From Roseovarius litorisediminis (GTDB lineage: Bacteria; Pseudomonadota; Alphaproteobacteria; Rhodobacterales; Rhodobacteraceae), in the NCBI RefSeq assembly GCF_900172295.1, contig NZ_FWFL01000001.1, forward strand, positions 645,334 to 709,333: DNA of 64,000 bases. The letters run 5' to 3'. Below, piece after piece: positions 36,338-45,907 of this stretch. The notes beneath the pieces are model-generated. The model did not search any database. It had not been told where the DNA came from and worked only from the letters and a program-made list of their open reading frames with translations. The translations under genes and the position numbers were made by a program. Within the stretch, counting starts at the first letter, position 1. Each line of letters begins with the position of its first letter.

Positions 36338-36380
36338 TTTTGTAAGGTCTGTAAGGTTTGTACGTGTATACCTTACAAAA
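36338..36380. repeat. 25-bp GTA repeat, copy 2, inside an 11-bp inverted repeat
   Basis: The 25 bp at 36342-36366 match 14091-14115 exactly. In addition TTTTGTAAGGT (36338-36348) and ACCTTACAAAA (36370-36380) form a perfect 11-bp inverted repeat with a 21-nt loop. It lies between the convergent J-domain and membrane-protein genes and covers the latter's stop codon, so it may serve as a bidirectional terminator. Confidence 0.75.
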
Positions 36381-36819
36381 TTGATCTGTCTCGCCCCCTT
36401 CTTCGCCAATGCCGTGCCTTCACGTGTATGAGCGCCATAAAAAACAGCCAGACAACAAACCCCAATGGATATTCGACCAAATACGCAAATACAAAAACCG
36501 GACCGGCGATGATTGCCTTGATCGGTGCCAACAAAATGAAGACTAAAATCCCCGCAATGAAAATTGTGATTGCAGAGCCTAGATATGTGGCAAAAAGACC
36601 AGCCAAAAACGCCAAGAACCACCCCAACCATTTGGCGTGACCAAATAAAGGGGCCGCAACCACACCACCACCGAAAGCCCCTATAAATGACAAGACGGGC
36701 AACCACATTTCAGCTTCGGCTGGAAAGCTGATCAGCATGGTGATAGCAACCGCCACCCCGCATAGCCCGACAAGCCCTGCAATCGCAATATTTCGACGTA
36801 ACCCAATGTAAATAGGCAT
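36373..36819 (-). CDS. Small integral membrane protein, unknown function
   Basis: A protein of 148 aa with four strongly hydrophobic segments (about 10-30, 37-55, 63-83 and 85-130) and a basic C-terminus ('HVKARHWRRRGRDR'), which suggests that end is cytoplasmic. I recognise no family. ATG 36819 has AGAGG nine bases upstream and was preferred over an in-frame TTG ten codons earlier. Its stop lies inside the 11-bp inverted repeat shared with the J-domain gene. Confidence 0.65.
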   Translation of the reverse strand: MPIYIGLRRNIAIAGLVGLCGVAVAITMLISFPAEAEMWLPVLSFIGAFGGGVVAAPLFGHAKWLGWFLAFLAGLFATYLGSAITIFIAGILVFILLAPIKAIIAGPVFVFAYLVEYPLGFVVWLFFMALIHVKARHWRRRGRDRSIL

Positions 36820-36910
36820 GGAAACGGCCTCTGGCTTGATGCTTTCCAAAGACCGTTTATCAGATGTTTTGCGCTGATCCTGCAGGGCAGTTGTGCAATT
36901 TTTCAGCAGA

Positions 36911-37381
36911 TCAGGCAGGCTTGAATACCAATGACACCCCGTTCAGGCAGTGGCGTTTCCCGGTGGGGGCCGGACCATCGTCAAAAATATGGCCAAGATG
37001 GCTGCCACAGCGGCGGCAATGGCATTCCGTGCGGACAGAAAACAGCTTGCGATCGGCTTTGGTTGCAATCGCACCGGGCAGTGCCTGCCAGAAACTTGGC
37101 CAGCCCGTGCCGCTGTCGTACTTGTGCTCGGACGAATACAGTGCCAGATCACAGCCCCGGCAATGATAGACACCTTCGGCATAATTCTTGTCCAACGGTG
37201 AACTGCCCGCGCGCTCGGTACCTTCTTCGCGCATCACGTAATATTCAAGGTCATCCAGCATCGCGCGCCATTCGGCCTCGGTGCGGGCGACCTCGAACCG
37301 TTCTTCCGCGCGGGCACCAGCGCCCAGACCAAACAAGGTGCCGGTGGCCACACCCGCCTTCAAAAAGCTGCGTCTGTTCAT
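36911..37381 (-). CDS. msrB: Peptide-methionine (R)-S-oxide reductase, Tat-exported
   Basis: A protein of 156 aa. A twin-arginine leader (MNRRSFLKAGVATGTLFG) predicts export to the periplasm. The enzyme domain has both zinc pairs ('HCRGCD' and 'CHCRRCGSHLGH'), the substrate motif 'YDSGTGWPSFWQ', and the catalytic Cys in 'KRHCLNGVSL'. It reduces methionine-R-sulfoxide in exported proteins. The start is set by AGGAG upstream and the Tat motif. Divergent from cobS. Confidence 0.92.
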   Translation of the reverse strand: MNRRSFLKAGVATGTLFGLGAGARAEERFEVARTEAEWRAMLDDLEYYVMREEGTERAGSSPLDKNYAEGVYHCRGCDLALYSSEHKYDSGTGWPSFWQALPGAIATKADRKLFSVRTECHCRRCGSHLGHIFDDGPAPTGKRHCLNGVSLVFKPA

Positions 37382-37695
37382 CTGAAATCTCCTGTCAGCG
37401 TAAAGTTGAGATATGACCGGCAGGATAGCCCGGCAAGACCACCGCACTGCACAATCCGGTGAGCAGTGTTACCGCAGGGCCGTTCATGCCTTGCAAAAAC
37501 ACACACCCGAAAGGTGCCGCGCGGTTTCCGGTTGCCGGGCGGAATAACCTTTTCAGCGGGATTTTCCCGTCGATGCGATATAACCAGTCCCGGGCGTTGA
37601 TAAGGCCACAGGATTGTTCCCCCTTCCCCTTGCCCTTGTTCGCAATATGTTGCACCACATAGCGCAAATATCAGGATCGAATGAAGGACCCGGAA
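37382..37695. other. Divergent intergenic region msrB-cobS
   Basis: These 314 bp contain the promoters of msrB and cobS. I looked for a cobalamin riboswitch ahead of cobS and found no convincing B12-box pattern. No other gene is visible. Confidence 0.45.
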
Positions 37696-38682
37696 ATGGC
37701 TGACGGAACTCTGGACATCAATGCGAAACCAACCGAAGAGGTTTCCGTCCGCGAAGTGTTCGGTATCGACACCGACATGATCGTGAAAGGCTTTGACCAC
37801 CGGACCGAGCGTGTGCCCGATCTGGACACGACCTACAAATTTGACGCGGATACGACACTGGCGATCCTGGCGGGGTTTTCCCATAACCGCCGAGTGATGA
37901 TTCAGGGCTATCACGGCACCGGCAAATCAACCCATATCGAACAGGTGGCCAGCCGGCTGAACTGGCCCACGGTGCGGGTAAATCTGGATAGCCACATCAG
38001 CCGGATCGACCTGATCGGCAAGGACGCGATCAAGCTGCGCGATGGCGTTCAGGTTACCGAATTCCACGAGGGCATCCTGCCATGGGCCCTGCGCAATCCC
38101 ACCGCCATTGTGTTCGATGAATACGACGCCGGTCGTGCCGATGTGATGTTCGTGATCCAGCGGGTGTTGGAAGCCGACGGCAAGCTGACGCTGCTGGACC
38201 AGAACGAGGTGATCACACCCAACCCGTATTTCCGCCTGTTTGCCACGGCCAACACTGTGGGTCTGGGCGACACGACGGGGCTGTATCACGGCACCCAGCA
38301 GATCAACCAGGGCCAGATGGACCGCTGGTCACTGGTCGCGACGCTGAACTATCTGTCGCATGACGCCGAAACCGCCATCGTGATCGCCAAGAACCCGGTG
38401 TTCAACACCGCCGATGGCCGCAAGACCATCAGCCGGATGGTGACGGTCGCCGATCTGTCGCGCACCGCCTTCATGAATGGTGAGCTGTCGACAGTGATGA
38501 GCCCCCGGACGGTGATCGCCTGGGCGCAGAATGCCACAATCTTCCGCAATGTCGGCTATGCCTTCCGCCTGACCTTCCTCAACAAATGCGATGAATTGGA
38601 ACGCCAGACCGTGGCCGAGTTCTATCAGCGCTGCTTTGACGAGGAACTGCCGGAAAGCGCGGCGAGTGTTAGTTTGGGGTGA
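37696..38682 (+). CDS. cobS: Aerobic cobaltochelatase subunit CobS
   Basis: A protein of 328 aa, an AAA+ ATPase with Walker A '[15 protein letters not shown]' (about 71-85), Walker B '[16 protein letters not shown]' and sensor '[11 protein letters not shown]'. With CobT and CobN it inserts Co2+ into hydrogenobyrinate a,c-diamide in aerobic B12 synthesis. ATG 37696 ([15 protein letters not shown]) matches the family start; an ATG five codons earlier is possible. cobT lies 183 bp downstream, a gap filled by a small coupled ORF. cobN is not in this window. Confidence 0.92.
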   Translation: MADGTLDINAKPTEEVSVREVFGIDTDMIVKGFDHRTERVPDLDTTYKFDADTTLAILAGFSHNRRVMIQGYHGTGKSTHIEQVASRLNWPTVRVNLDSHISRIDLIGKDAIKLRDGVQVTEFHEGILPWALRNPTAIVFDEYDAGRADVMFVIQRVLEADGKLTLLDQNEVITPNPYFRLFATANTVGLGDTTGLYHGTQQINQGQMDRWSLVATLNYLSHDAETAIVIAKNPVFNTADGRKTISRMVTVADLSRTAFMNGELSTVMSPRTVIAWAQNATIFRNVGYAFRLTFLNKCDELERQTVAEFYQRCFDEELPESAASVSLG

Positions 38683-38767
38683 AAAAAAGAGAACTAGCGA
38701 TATCAGCCGCAGTTGACCTCGGCGCCGCGATTGCCAAACGCATCGAAATTTGCTGCGTAGCGAAAGA

Positions 38768-38866
38768 GTGTCGATCTTTAGAGAACACCCTGATATCTTC
38801 GAGGAAGTGGAAGAACAGGTCGACGAATTGAGATCTGATAAGAAACTTTGGCGGACTTTGGATTAA
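38768..38866 (+). CDS. 32-aa ORF coupled to cobT, function unknown
   Basis: GTG at 38768 opens 32 codons ([20 protein letters not shown], then a basic-aromatic end) whose TAA shares its last A with the cobT ATG (TAATG). The peptide is charged and would form an amphipathic helix. No strong ribosome-binding site is visible. A different frame from 38679 (GTG overlapping the cobS TGA) runs 50 codons and could be the start of the same decayed gene. Either a true leader for cobT or a remnant. Confidence 0.4.
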   Translation: MSIFREHPDIFEEVEEQVDELRSDKKLWRTLD

Positions 38867-40743
38867 TGAACAAACCCACCGACAACCCCGCCGATCCGTT
38901 CAAAAAGGCGCTGGCGCAGGCCACCAAGGTGATGGCCGATGACGCCGATCTGACGGTGTCCTATTCGGTTGATCCGTCGGGCATTAGCGGCGATGCGATG
39001 CGCTTACCGCAGGTTTCGCGCCGGATGACCCGCGAAGAGGTTCTGCTGGCCCGTGGCACCGCCGATGCGCTGGCGCTGCGGCACAAGTTTCACGATGACG
39101 GGTTGCATGCGCGCTATAATCCCCAAGGCGAAATGGCACGCGAGTTGTATGACGCCATGGAAACCGCCCGCTGCGAAGCCGTAGGTGCGCGCGAAATGCC
39201 CGGCACCGCCAGCAATATCGACGCCAAGATCAACGCCGAGGCCACCCGGCTGGGCTATGAGCAGATCAGCACCACCGCCGAAGCGCCCTTGCCGGTGGCT
39301 GCCGGATACCTGATCCGCCATTTGGCCACGGGCCGCGATCTGCCTGCGGGCGCGCAGAACGTGATGGAGCTGTGGCAGGGCTTTATCGAGGAACAGGCCG
39401 GCGGCACGCTGGAAAACCTGCAGGATATCCTTGCCGACCAGGCAGCATTTGCCAAGTTCGCGCGCCAGATCATCGAGGATCTGGGTTATGGCGATCAGCT
39501 GGGCGATGACCCCGACATTATGGATGACGATCAGGAAGACGAGGCCGAAGAGGCGGGCGAAGATCAGGAAGAGCCCGACAGCAGCGGCGATGATGACAGT
39601 CAGGACGATCAGGCCGACGCCGACCCCGAGCAAAGCCAAGACGATAGCCAGGATCAAAGTCAGGCCCAGGTCAGCATGGACGACATGGCCGATCAGGACA
39701 TGGGGGACGAGACCGAAATGCCCGAGGGCGAGGCCCCGCTAGAGCCGCCCGCGCCGCAGCCCGTATCGGACGCCGACCCTAATTATACCGTTTTCAGCAC
39801 GGAATATGACGAGGAAATCCGCGCCGAGGATCTGGCTGAACCGGTCGAGCTTGAACGTCTGCGCGCCTATCTGGATCAGCAGCTTGAGCCGCTGAAAGGC
39901 GCGGTCAGCCGTCTGGCCAACAAGTTGCAGCGCCGCCTTCAGGCCCAGCAAAGCCGCTCTTGGGAATTTGACCGCGAAGAGGGCATTCTGGATGCCGGAC
40001 GCCTGGCGCGCGTGGTGGCCAGCCCGACAACACCGCTGAGCTTCAAGGTGGAAAAAGACACTGATTTCCGCGATACCGTGGTGACGCTCTTGCTGGACAA
40101 CTCTGGCTCGATGCGGGGCCGTCCGATTTCAATCGCTGCCATCTGCGCCGATGTTCTGGCCCGCACGCTGGAACGGTGCAGCGTGAAGGTAGAGATCCTG
40201 GGCTTTACCACCCGCGCCTGGAAAGGCGGACAAAGCCGCGAGGAGTGGCTGACGAGCGGACGCCCGCAACTACCCGGTCGCCTGAATGACCTGCGCCACA
40301 TCATCTACAAATCCGCCGACGCCCCGATGCGCCGGACACGCGACAATCTTGGCCTGATGATGAAAGAAGGGCTGCTAAAGGAAAATATCGACGGCGAAGC
40401 ACTGGAATGGGCCCACCGGCGCATGGCAACGCGCAAAGAGGCGCGCAAGATCCTGATGGTGATCAGCGACGGCGCCCCGGTCGATGACAGTACCCTGTCG
40501 GTCAACCCGGCCAACTATCTGGAAAAACACCTGCGTGACGTCATCGCCATGGTGGAAAAGCGCAAGCAGGTAGAACTGCTGGCCATCGGCATCGGCCATG
40601 ACGTGACCCGGTATTACGAACGTGCCGTGACGATCACGGATGTAGATCAGCTGGCGGGCGCCATGACCGAACAACTGGCCGCTTTGTTTGACAGCGATCC
40701 GCGTGCCCGCGCGCGGGTGATGGGCATCAGAAAAGTCAGCTGA
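38866..40743 (+). CDS. cobT: Aerobic cobaltochelatase subunit CobT
   Basis: A protein of 625 aa. The N-terminal helical domain ('[17 protein letters not shown]') is followed by a long acidic, low-complexity segment (about residues 215-300, mostly Asp/Glu/Gln/Ser). The C-terminal von Willebrand A domain has the metal-ion site '[13 protein letters not shown]' near residue 410. CobT stacks with the CobS hexamer to drive CobN. An in-frame TTG 18 bp upstream gives a longer but less typical start. ATG 38866 overlaps the stop of a 32-codon ORF. Confidence 0.92.
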   Translation: MNKPTDNPADPFKKALAQATKVMADDADLTVSYSVDPSGISGDAMRLPQVSRRMTREEVLLARGTADALALRHKFHDDGLHARYNPQGEMARELYDAMETARCEAVGAREMPGTASNIDAKINAEATRLGYEQISTTAEAPLPVAAGYLIRHLATGRDLPAGAQNVMELWQGFIEEQAGGTLENLQDILADQAAFAKFARQIIEDLGYGDQLGDDPDIMDDDQEDEAEEAGEDQEEPDSSGDDDSQDDQADADPEQSQDDSQDQSQAQVSMDDMADQDMGDETEMPEGEAPLEPPAPQPVSDADPNYTVFSTEYDEEIRAEDLAEPVELERLRAYLDQQLEPLKGAVSRLANKLQRRLQAQQSRSWEFDREEGILDAGRLARVVASPTTPLSFKVEKDTDFRDTVVTLLLDNSGSMRGRPISIAAICADVLARTLERCSVKVEILGFTTRAWKGGQSREEWLTSGRPQLPGRLNDLRHIIYKSADAPMRRTRDNLGLMMKEGLLKENIDGEALEWAHRRMATRKEARKILMVISDGAPVDDSTLSVNPANYLEKHLRDVIAMVEKRKQVELLAIGIGHDVTRYYERAVTITDVDQLAGAMTEQLAALFDSDPRARARVMGIRKVS

Positions 40744-40753
40744 AGACAGATAT

Positions 40754-42106
40754 CTAACCGCCTAAGCGTGCCGACCAGCCCCAGAACCGGGCCATCATGA
40801 AAACCCCGGCAAAAGCCAGCCCTACGGCAAGGCCCAGCCAGATGCCGACACCGCCCATGCCAAAGGTAAATCCCAGCAGATAGCTGATCGGCACCCCCAC
40901 CACCCAATAGCTGAGGGCGGCGATGATCATCGGCACGCGGGTGTCCTGCACCCCGCGCAGCAATCCCAGGGCCATGACCTGCCCGGCATCGACCAGCTGA
41001 AACAGCGCTGCCGCCGCCAGAAGCCCGGTGCCGATGGCAATCACTTCGATGCGGGCGGGCTCGTCGGGATTCAGGAACAGGCCGATCAGGATCTCCGGCA
41101 TTGCCAGAAACAAAACGACCGTCAGGGCCGCTATCATTCCGGACATGACGATCACAACGCTGGCGCCGTCGCGTACACCCGACACGTCGCCGCGGCCATA
41201 GGCCTGCGCCGCTCGCACAGTGGCGGCGTTCGACAGGCCAAGGTGGATCATGAAAATCGCTGACGTGACCTGCAGCGCAATGCCGTGTGCGGCCAGCGCC
41301 ACTGTTCCCAGCCAACCCATCATAACCGAGGAGGCGGCAAAAAGAGCAACCTCGGCCAGACTTGTGACGCCGATGGGCCAGCCCAGCCGGAACACCTGGC
41401 CGAAGGCCTCCCAGTCGGGACGCCAGAAGCGCTGGAAAAGGGCGTGTTCGGGCGTTGCCCACACCACATAGATCATCAACACCAGCAGCGATGCCACGCT
41501 GACGCAAAGCGAGGCAATCGCGGCACCGCGCACGCCCATTTCAGGAAAACCCCCGTTGCCAAAAATCAACAGGTAGTTGACGACGATGTTCAGTCCGACC
41601 GCCAGGACAGTGATCCACAGCACCACCTGTGTCCGTTCGAGCGCGGCCAGATAGGATTTCAACACCATGACCAGAAGGGCGGGCAAGATTGACCAGCCGA
41701 CAATCCGCAGGTAGTCGGCCGCCAGTGTCGATGTGCCGGGGTCCTGGCCCAAAACCAGCAACAGCGGTTCTGACCAGATCATGACCGGCAGCACCGCCAC
41801 GCCAAACATCAGCGAAGCCCATATGCCCATACGTGTGACCCGGCGCACCTGTGTGTCCTGTCCCGACGCCTGTGCAGAGGCCACCATCGGCATCACCGCC
41901 CAGGCAAATCCCGAGCCGACGATAAAAAGCACAAACCACAAGGTGCCGCCCAGCACCTCGGCGGCCAGGGCATCCACCGAATACCAGCCCAACATCACGG
42001 CATCACTCAGGTTGATGGCAAACTGTGCCAGATGGCTGCCAATCAACGGCATCCCCAAAAGCAACGTGGCTCGGGCATGTTGACGGTATGAAAGTCCTGT
42101 GGTCAT
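40754..42106 (-). CDS. MATE-family efflux transporter (NorM type)
   Basis: A protein of 450 aa with twelve predicted membrane segments in two homologous halves ('LGMPLIGSHLAQFAINLSDA' at the start, 'LGWPIGVTSLAEVALFAASS' opening the second half). These are cation- or proton-coupled exporters of drugs and organic cations. Single gene, convergent with cobT with only 10 bp between stops, so no room for separate terminators. Confidence 0.9.
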   Translation of the reverse strand: MTTGLSYRQHARATLLLGMPLIGSHLAQFAINLSDAVMLGWYSVDALAAEVLGGTLWFVLFIVGSGFAWAVMPMVASAQASGQDTQVRRVTRMGIWASLMFGVAVLPVMIWSEPLLLVLGQDPGTSTLAADYLRIVGWSILPALLVMVLKSYLAALERTQVVLWITVLAVGLNIVVNYLLIFGNGGFPEMGVRGAAIASLCVSVASLLVLMIYVVWATPEHALFQRFWRPDWEAFGQVFRLGWPIGVTSLAEVALFAASSVMMGWLGTVALAAHGIALQVTSAIFMIHLGLSNAATVRAAQAYGRGDVSGVRDGASVVIVMSGMIAALTVVLFLAMPEILIGLFLNPDEPARIEVIAIGTGLLAAAALFQLVDAGQVMALGLLRGVQDTRVPMIIAALSYWVVGVPISYLLGFTFGMGGVGIWLGLAVGLAFAGVFMMARFWGWSARLGG

Positions 42107-42199
42107 GCGCCCCTCCTACGCGGGGGCGCACCACCGGGCAAGCCACGGTCGCCACGGCACCGTCAAGTACAGGGGCGTGGCGGCAATAAGGTGACAGGC

Positions 42200-43153
42200 T
42201 TATCTGGGTTTGCGATTGTCCGGATGCAGCGCCTTGCCCAGAATGTGGTCAGATTCGTGCAGGACATGCTGCGCTGTTGACACGATCAGCGGGTCAGGTG
42301 CGTGCACAATCTCGGGGTCTTTACCAGGATAATCCAGTGAGTTCAGGAAATGCAACATGCAGTTCAGGCGGGCGCGTTTCTTGTCATTCGACTTGATCAC
42401 GGTCCAGGGCGCATCGGCGGTGTCGGTGTAAAAGAACATCGCCTCTTTGGCTTCGGTATAATCGTCCCATTTGTCCAGGCTGGCCTTGTCAATCGGGCTG
42501 AGCTTCCACTGCTTCAGCGGGTCGGTTTCGCGGCTGGCAAAACGGCGGCGCTGTTCCTCTTGCGTGACCGAGAACCAATACTTGTACAGTCGGATACCGG
42601 ACCGTGTCAGCATCCGCTCCAGTTCAGGCGTCTGGCGCATAAATTCAAGATATTCACCTGGCTGGCAGAATCCCATCACCCGCTCAACGCCCGCGCGGTT
42701 GTACCACGAGCGGTCATAAAACACCATTTCACCGCTGGTTGGCAGATGCTGGACATAGCGCTGGAAAAACCAGTTGCCACGCTCCTCGTCCGTTGGCTTG
42801 TTCAGCGCTACAACCCGCGCCAATCGTGGATTCAGATGCTCGGTAAAGCGCTTGATCGTACCACCCTTCCCTGCCGCATCACGCCCCTCGAACAGCAGAA
42901 CAAACTTCTGACCGGTGTCCTGTGCCCAGATTTGCACTTTCAGCAACTCCGCCTGCAAAAGTGCCTTTTGCCGCTCATAGGGGCCACGGCCCAGTTTGTC
43001 CTGATAGGGATATTCACCATTCTCAAACGCTTGCCGCAGACTTATCGGGGTTTCAGCCTCTGGTACATGAGCAGTATCGGGCGCAGGCCTAGCGGGCGCC
43101 TTTGCATTTTTGGCAGGTGCCACGGGGGGTTTAGGGGCGGTGGCCTCGGTCAT
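42200..43153 (-). CDS. ppk2: Polyphosphate kinase 2
   Basis: A protein of 317 aa. An Ala/Pro-rich N-terminal extension of about 45 residues precedes the PPK2 domain, with Walker A 'FEGRDAAGKGGTIKRF', the lid region, and 'FYDRSWYNRAGVERVMGFC'. 'LSPIDKASLDKWDDYTEAKE' is also typical. PPK2 moves phosphate between polyphosphate and nucleoside diphosphates, mainly making GTP or ATP. The start is fixed by AAGGAG eight bases upstream. The 217 bp upstream (43154-43370) hold its promoter and nothing else evident. Confidence 0.93.
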   Translation of the reverse strand: MTEATAPKPPVAPAKNAKAPARPAPDTAHVPEAETPISLRQAFENGEYPYQDKLGRGPYERQKALLQAELLKVQIWAQDTGQKFVLLFEGRDAAGKGGTIKRFTEHLNPRLARVVALNKPTDEERGNWFFQRYVQHLPTSGEMVFYDRSWYNRAGVERVMGFCQPGEYLEFMRQTPELERMLTRSGIRLYKYWFSVTQEEQRRRFASRETDPLKQWKLSPIDKASLDKWDDYTEAKEAMFFYTDTADAPWTVIKSNDKKRARLNCMLHFLNSLDYPGKDPEIVHAPDPLIVSTAQHVLHESDHILGKALHPDNRKPR

Positions 43154-43370
43154 ATGTGCGTCTCCTTCGCTGGTATCGCGAAGGGTTAGCGCAAACCTCA
43201 TTTTTCCGCTTTGATCAGAGTCAAAGCCGAAAAATATACTGACTGGCGCACCCTGATTTTGCGTCGGAAGGTGGTAAAGTTCGACATGACAGCGAAGTGG
43301 GCCGAACTTTCTTCACATCCCAAAAAGTGCAAACCGGGCGTTGCGATACGCCTTGGCCTCGGGCTATGCC

Positions 43371-44525
43371 TTACTCCGACGCGCGCTTGGCTTCAATCTC
43401 GCGCCACTTGGCGACGTTTTTGTTATGCTCTTCCAGCGTTTCGGCAAAGGCATGTCCCCCCGTGCCGTCGGCGACGAAGAACACGAAATTTGTGTCATCC
43501 GGATTTACAGCCGCCTCGATGCTGGCGCGGCCGGGGTTGGCAATGGGCGTTGGCGGCAAAGCATCAATTACATAGGTATTCCAAGGGGTTTCAGCACGTA
43601 GTTCACTTTGCCTCAGGCCACGGCCCAGCACACCCTGCCCTTTGGTGACACCGTAAATCACTGTCGGGTCTGTCTGCAGTCTCATGCCCCTGTTCAGTCG
43701 GTTGGTAAAAACACTGGCGACCTGCCCGCGCTCTTCCGGAACCCCGGTTTCCTTTTCGATGATCGAAGCCAGGATCAGCGCCTCATAGGGGTTTTCCAAC
43801 GGCAGTCCGTCGGCCCTGTTCTCCCACGCGGCGGCAAGGATAAGATCCTGGGACTGCCGCATTTTTTCGATGACGCTGGTACGGTCCTGCCCGACGCTTA
43901 CCTCATAACTGTCCGGCGCAAGGCTGCCTTCGGGCGGCACTTTGGCGACATCGCCCTCCAGGACATCCACACGCGCCAGGGCATCCACGATCTGCCAACT
44001 GGTAACGCCTTCGGCGACGGCAACGCGATACCTTGTATCCTGTTGTTTCCGAACGGTTTTGAAGGCCTCGGGCTGATCGTCTTCCGCGGGGTCAAAGGCG
44101 GCTTTTTCGACATACCGGTCCGTCGCCGGATCCAGTTCGCGCACCTGCACTTCAGATTTTGTCACCCCGATGCGGTAGACCACCTCGGTGCCGCAGGTGC
44201 TTGCCCCGCCCCGCGTTATAAGATCGGTGATCTGGGACATGCTGGAGCCCTCGGGAATAAGCCAGCTGCCAGCCTTCAATTGACTTTTTTTATTAGAATA
44301 TTCAGACCCGACCCGAAAGATCGAGCCGTTGGTGATGGCTCCCAACGACTCCAGCTCGCGGGACACGCCGCGCATGGTGCTTCCGGGTTTTACGCGCAGG
44401 CAAATCTGCTCGTCCAGCGGGCCTTGGGTGACATATTCGTTCTGCCCCCAAAGGATTACCCCCCCCAGAAGGAAGATCAAAACAACAAGAAAAGTCAGTG
44501 CGTTAGAGGCAATATGCCGCCACAT
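43371..44525 (-). CDS. mltG: Endolytic peptidoglycan transglycosylase MltG
   Basis: A protein of 384 aa. One N-terminal membrane anchor ('NALTFLVVLIFLLGGVILWG') is followed by a LysM-like region and the YceG domain with catalytic Glu in 'LASIIEKETGVPEERGQVAS' and 'LQTDPTVIYGV'. It cuts nascent glycan strands in the periplasm. ATG 44525 shares one base with the fabF stop; a GTG one codon earlier would overlap by four. The tail-end position after fabF is common in alphaproteobacteria. Confidence 0.92.
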   Translation of the reverse strand: MWRHIASNALTFLVVLIFLLGGVILWGQNEYVTQGPLDEQICLRVKPGSTMRGVSRELESLGAITNGSIFRVGSEYSNKKSQLKAGSWLIPEGSSMSQITDLITRGGASTCGTEVVYRIGVTKSEVQVRELDPATDRYVEKAAFDPAEDDQPEAFKTVRKQQDTRYRVAVAEGVTSWQIVDALARVDVLEGDVAKVPPEGSLAPDSYEVSVGQDRTSVIEKMRQSQDLILAAAWENRADGLPLENPYEALILASIIEKETGVPEERGQVASVFTNRLNRGMRLQTDPTVIYGVTKGQGVLGRGLRQSELRAETPWNTYVIDALPPTPIANPGRASIEAAVNPDDTNFVFFVADGTGGHAFAETLEEHNKNVAKWREIEAKRASE

Positions 44526-45784
44526 CACCGCAGTTTCCCGATACAGACCGACGCATTTGTGCCGCCAAAGCCAAAGCTGTTGGACATGGCCACATTCACC
44601 TCGCGCTCGCGTTTTACGTTGGGCACCAGATCCAGCGGTGTATCGACCGCGGGGTTATCCAGATTGATCGTTGGCGGCACCACCTGATCGCGTACGGCCA
44701 GGATCGAAAAGATTGCTTCAATCGCCCCGGCTGCCCCCAAAAGGTGCCCCGTGGCCGATTTGGTCGAGCTCATCGAAGTCTTGGCGGCTGCATTGCCCAA
44801 AAGACGCTCGACTGCCCCCAACTCAATGGTATCCGCCATGGTCGAGGTGCCATGCGCGTTGATGTAATCCACATCCGACGGGTCAAGCCCGGCATGTTTC
44901 AGCGCGGCTGTCATTGCCCGGAAACCGCCATCACCATCTTCAGCGGGGGCGGTGATGTGATAGGCATCGCCCGACAAGCCATAGCCCAACACCTCGGCGT
45001 AGATCTTGGCGCCACGGGCCTTGGCATGCTCCAACTCTTCCAGCACCACAACACCGGCCCCTTCGCCCATCACGAACCCGTCGCGATCTGCATCATAAGG
45101 GCGGCTGGCGGCTTTGGGGTTGTCGCTACGCTTGGTTGACAGCGCCTTGCACGCATTGAACCCGGCAATGCCAATCTCACAGATTGCAGCTTCGGCCCCA
45201 CCGGCGATCATTACGTCAGCATCGCCATATTTGATCAGGCGCGAGGCATCGCCAATGGCATGCGCCCCGGTAGAGCAAGCTGTTACCACCGAGTGGTTCG
45301 GGCCTTTGAAGCCGTATTTGATGCTGACCTGCCCGCTGATCAGATTGATCAGCGCGCCGGGGATGAAAAACGGCGACACGCGGCGCACGCCCTTATCACG
45401 AATGGTCAGCGTGGTTTCTTCGATCGAACGCAGCCCGCCGATACCTGATCCCAGCATAACGCCGGTACGTTCGCGGCCTTCCTCGTCTTCGGGCATCCAA
45501 CCGGCATCTTCTACCGCCTGCTGGGCTGCGGCAACGCCATACAGGATGAAGTCATCCACTTTACGGCGTTCTTTCGGCAGCATGTAGTCGTCGGCATTGA
45601 AAGTGCCGTCACTGCCATCGCCCAGCGGTACTTCGCAGGCATAATCGGTGGCCACGTTACTGGCATCAAAGCGGGTAATCTTCCCCGCACCGGATTCTCC
45701 TGCCAGCAGCCGTTTCCACGTTTCCTCAACCCCGGAAGCCAGCGGAGTAACCAGGCCCAGACCTGTGACAACGACACGACGCAT
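44525..45784 (-). CDS. fabF: Beta-ketoacyl-ACP synthase II
   Basis: A protein of 419 aa. The thiolase-fold active site is complete: Cys in 'SVVTACSTGAHAIGDA', His in 'NAHGTSTMADTIEL' and His in 'SATGHLLGAAGAIEAI'. It condenses malonyl-ACP with acyl-ACP and favours the 16:1 to 18:1 step, setting vaccenate content. The fab cluster runs fabD-fabG-acpP-hisA-like-fabF-mltG on the minus strand; only the last step is overlapping. Confidence 0.95.
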   Translation of the reverse strand: MRRVVVTGLGLVTPLASGVEETWKRLLAGESGAGKITRFDASNVATDYACEVPLGDGSDGTFNADDYMLPKERRKVDDFILYGVAAAQQAVEDAGWMPEDEEGRERTGVMLGSGIGGLRSIEETTLTIRDKGVRRVSPFFIPGALINLISGQVSIKYGFKGPNHSVVTACSTGAHAIGDASRLIKYGDADVMIAGGAEAAICEIGIAGFNACKALSTKRSDNPKAASRPYDADRDGFVMGEGAGVVVLEELEHAKARGAKIYAEVLGYGLSGDAYHITAPAEDGDGGFRAMTAALKHAGLDPSDVDYINAHGTSTMADTIELGAVERLLGNAAAKTSMSSTKSATGHLLGAAGAIEAIFSILAVRDQVVPPTINLDNPAVDTPLDLVPNVKREREVNVAMSNSFGFGGTNASVCIGKLR

Positions 45785-45864
45785 GATGCTGCCCTTTCAA
45801 TTCTTATCTCTTTGGCTGCTCATACCCTGCCTTGCACCCGGGGGGCAAGTCCATCGCGCATCTA

Positions 45865-45896
45865 CCCGGCGGCAGAAATACGCTTCTGTCGCCGGG
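45865..45896. terminator. Strong hairpin between the hisA-like gene and fabF
   Basis: A 13-bp stem (CCCGGCGGCAGAA / TTCTGTCGCCGGG, one G-T pair, 6-nt loop) lies just after the stop of the hisA-like gene. On the minus strand no T-run follows, so it may act as a partial terminator or mRNA stabiliser that sets fabF apart as its own unit. Confidence 0.5.
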
Positions 45897-45907
45897 AAGG
45901 CCTTTTA

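Noticed and set aside
37382..37695. Cobalamin riboswitch ahead of cobS
   Set aside because: No B12-box-like conserved core could be found in the gap.
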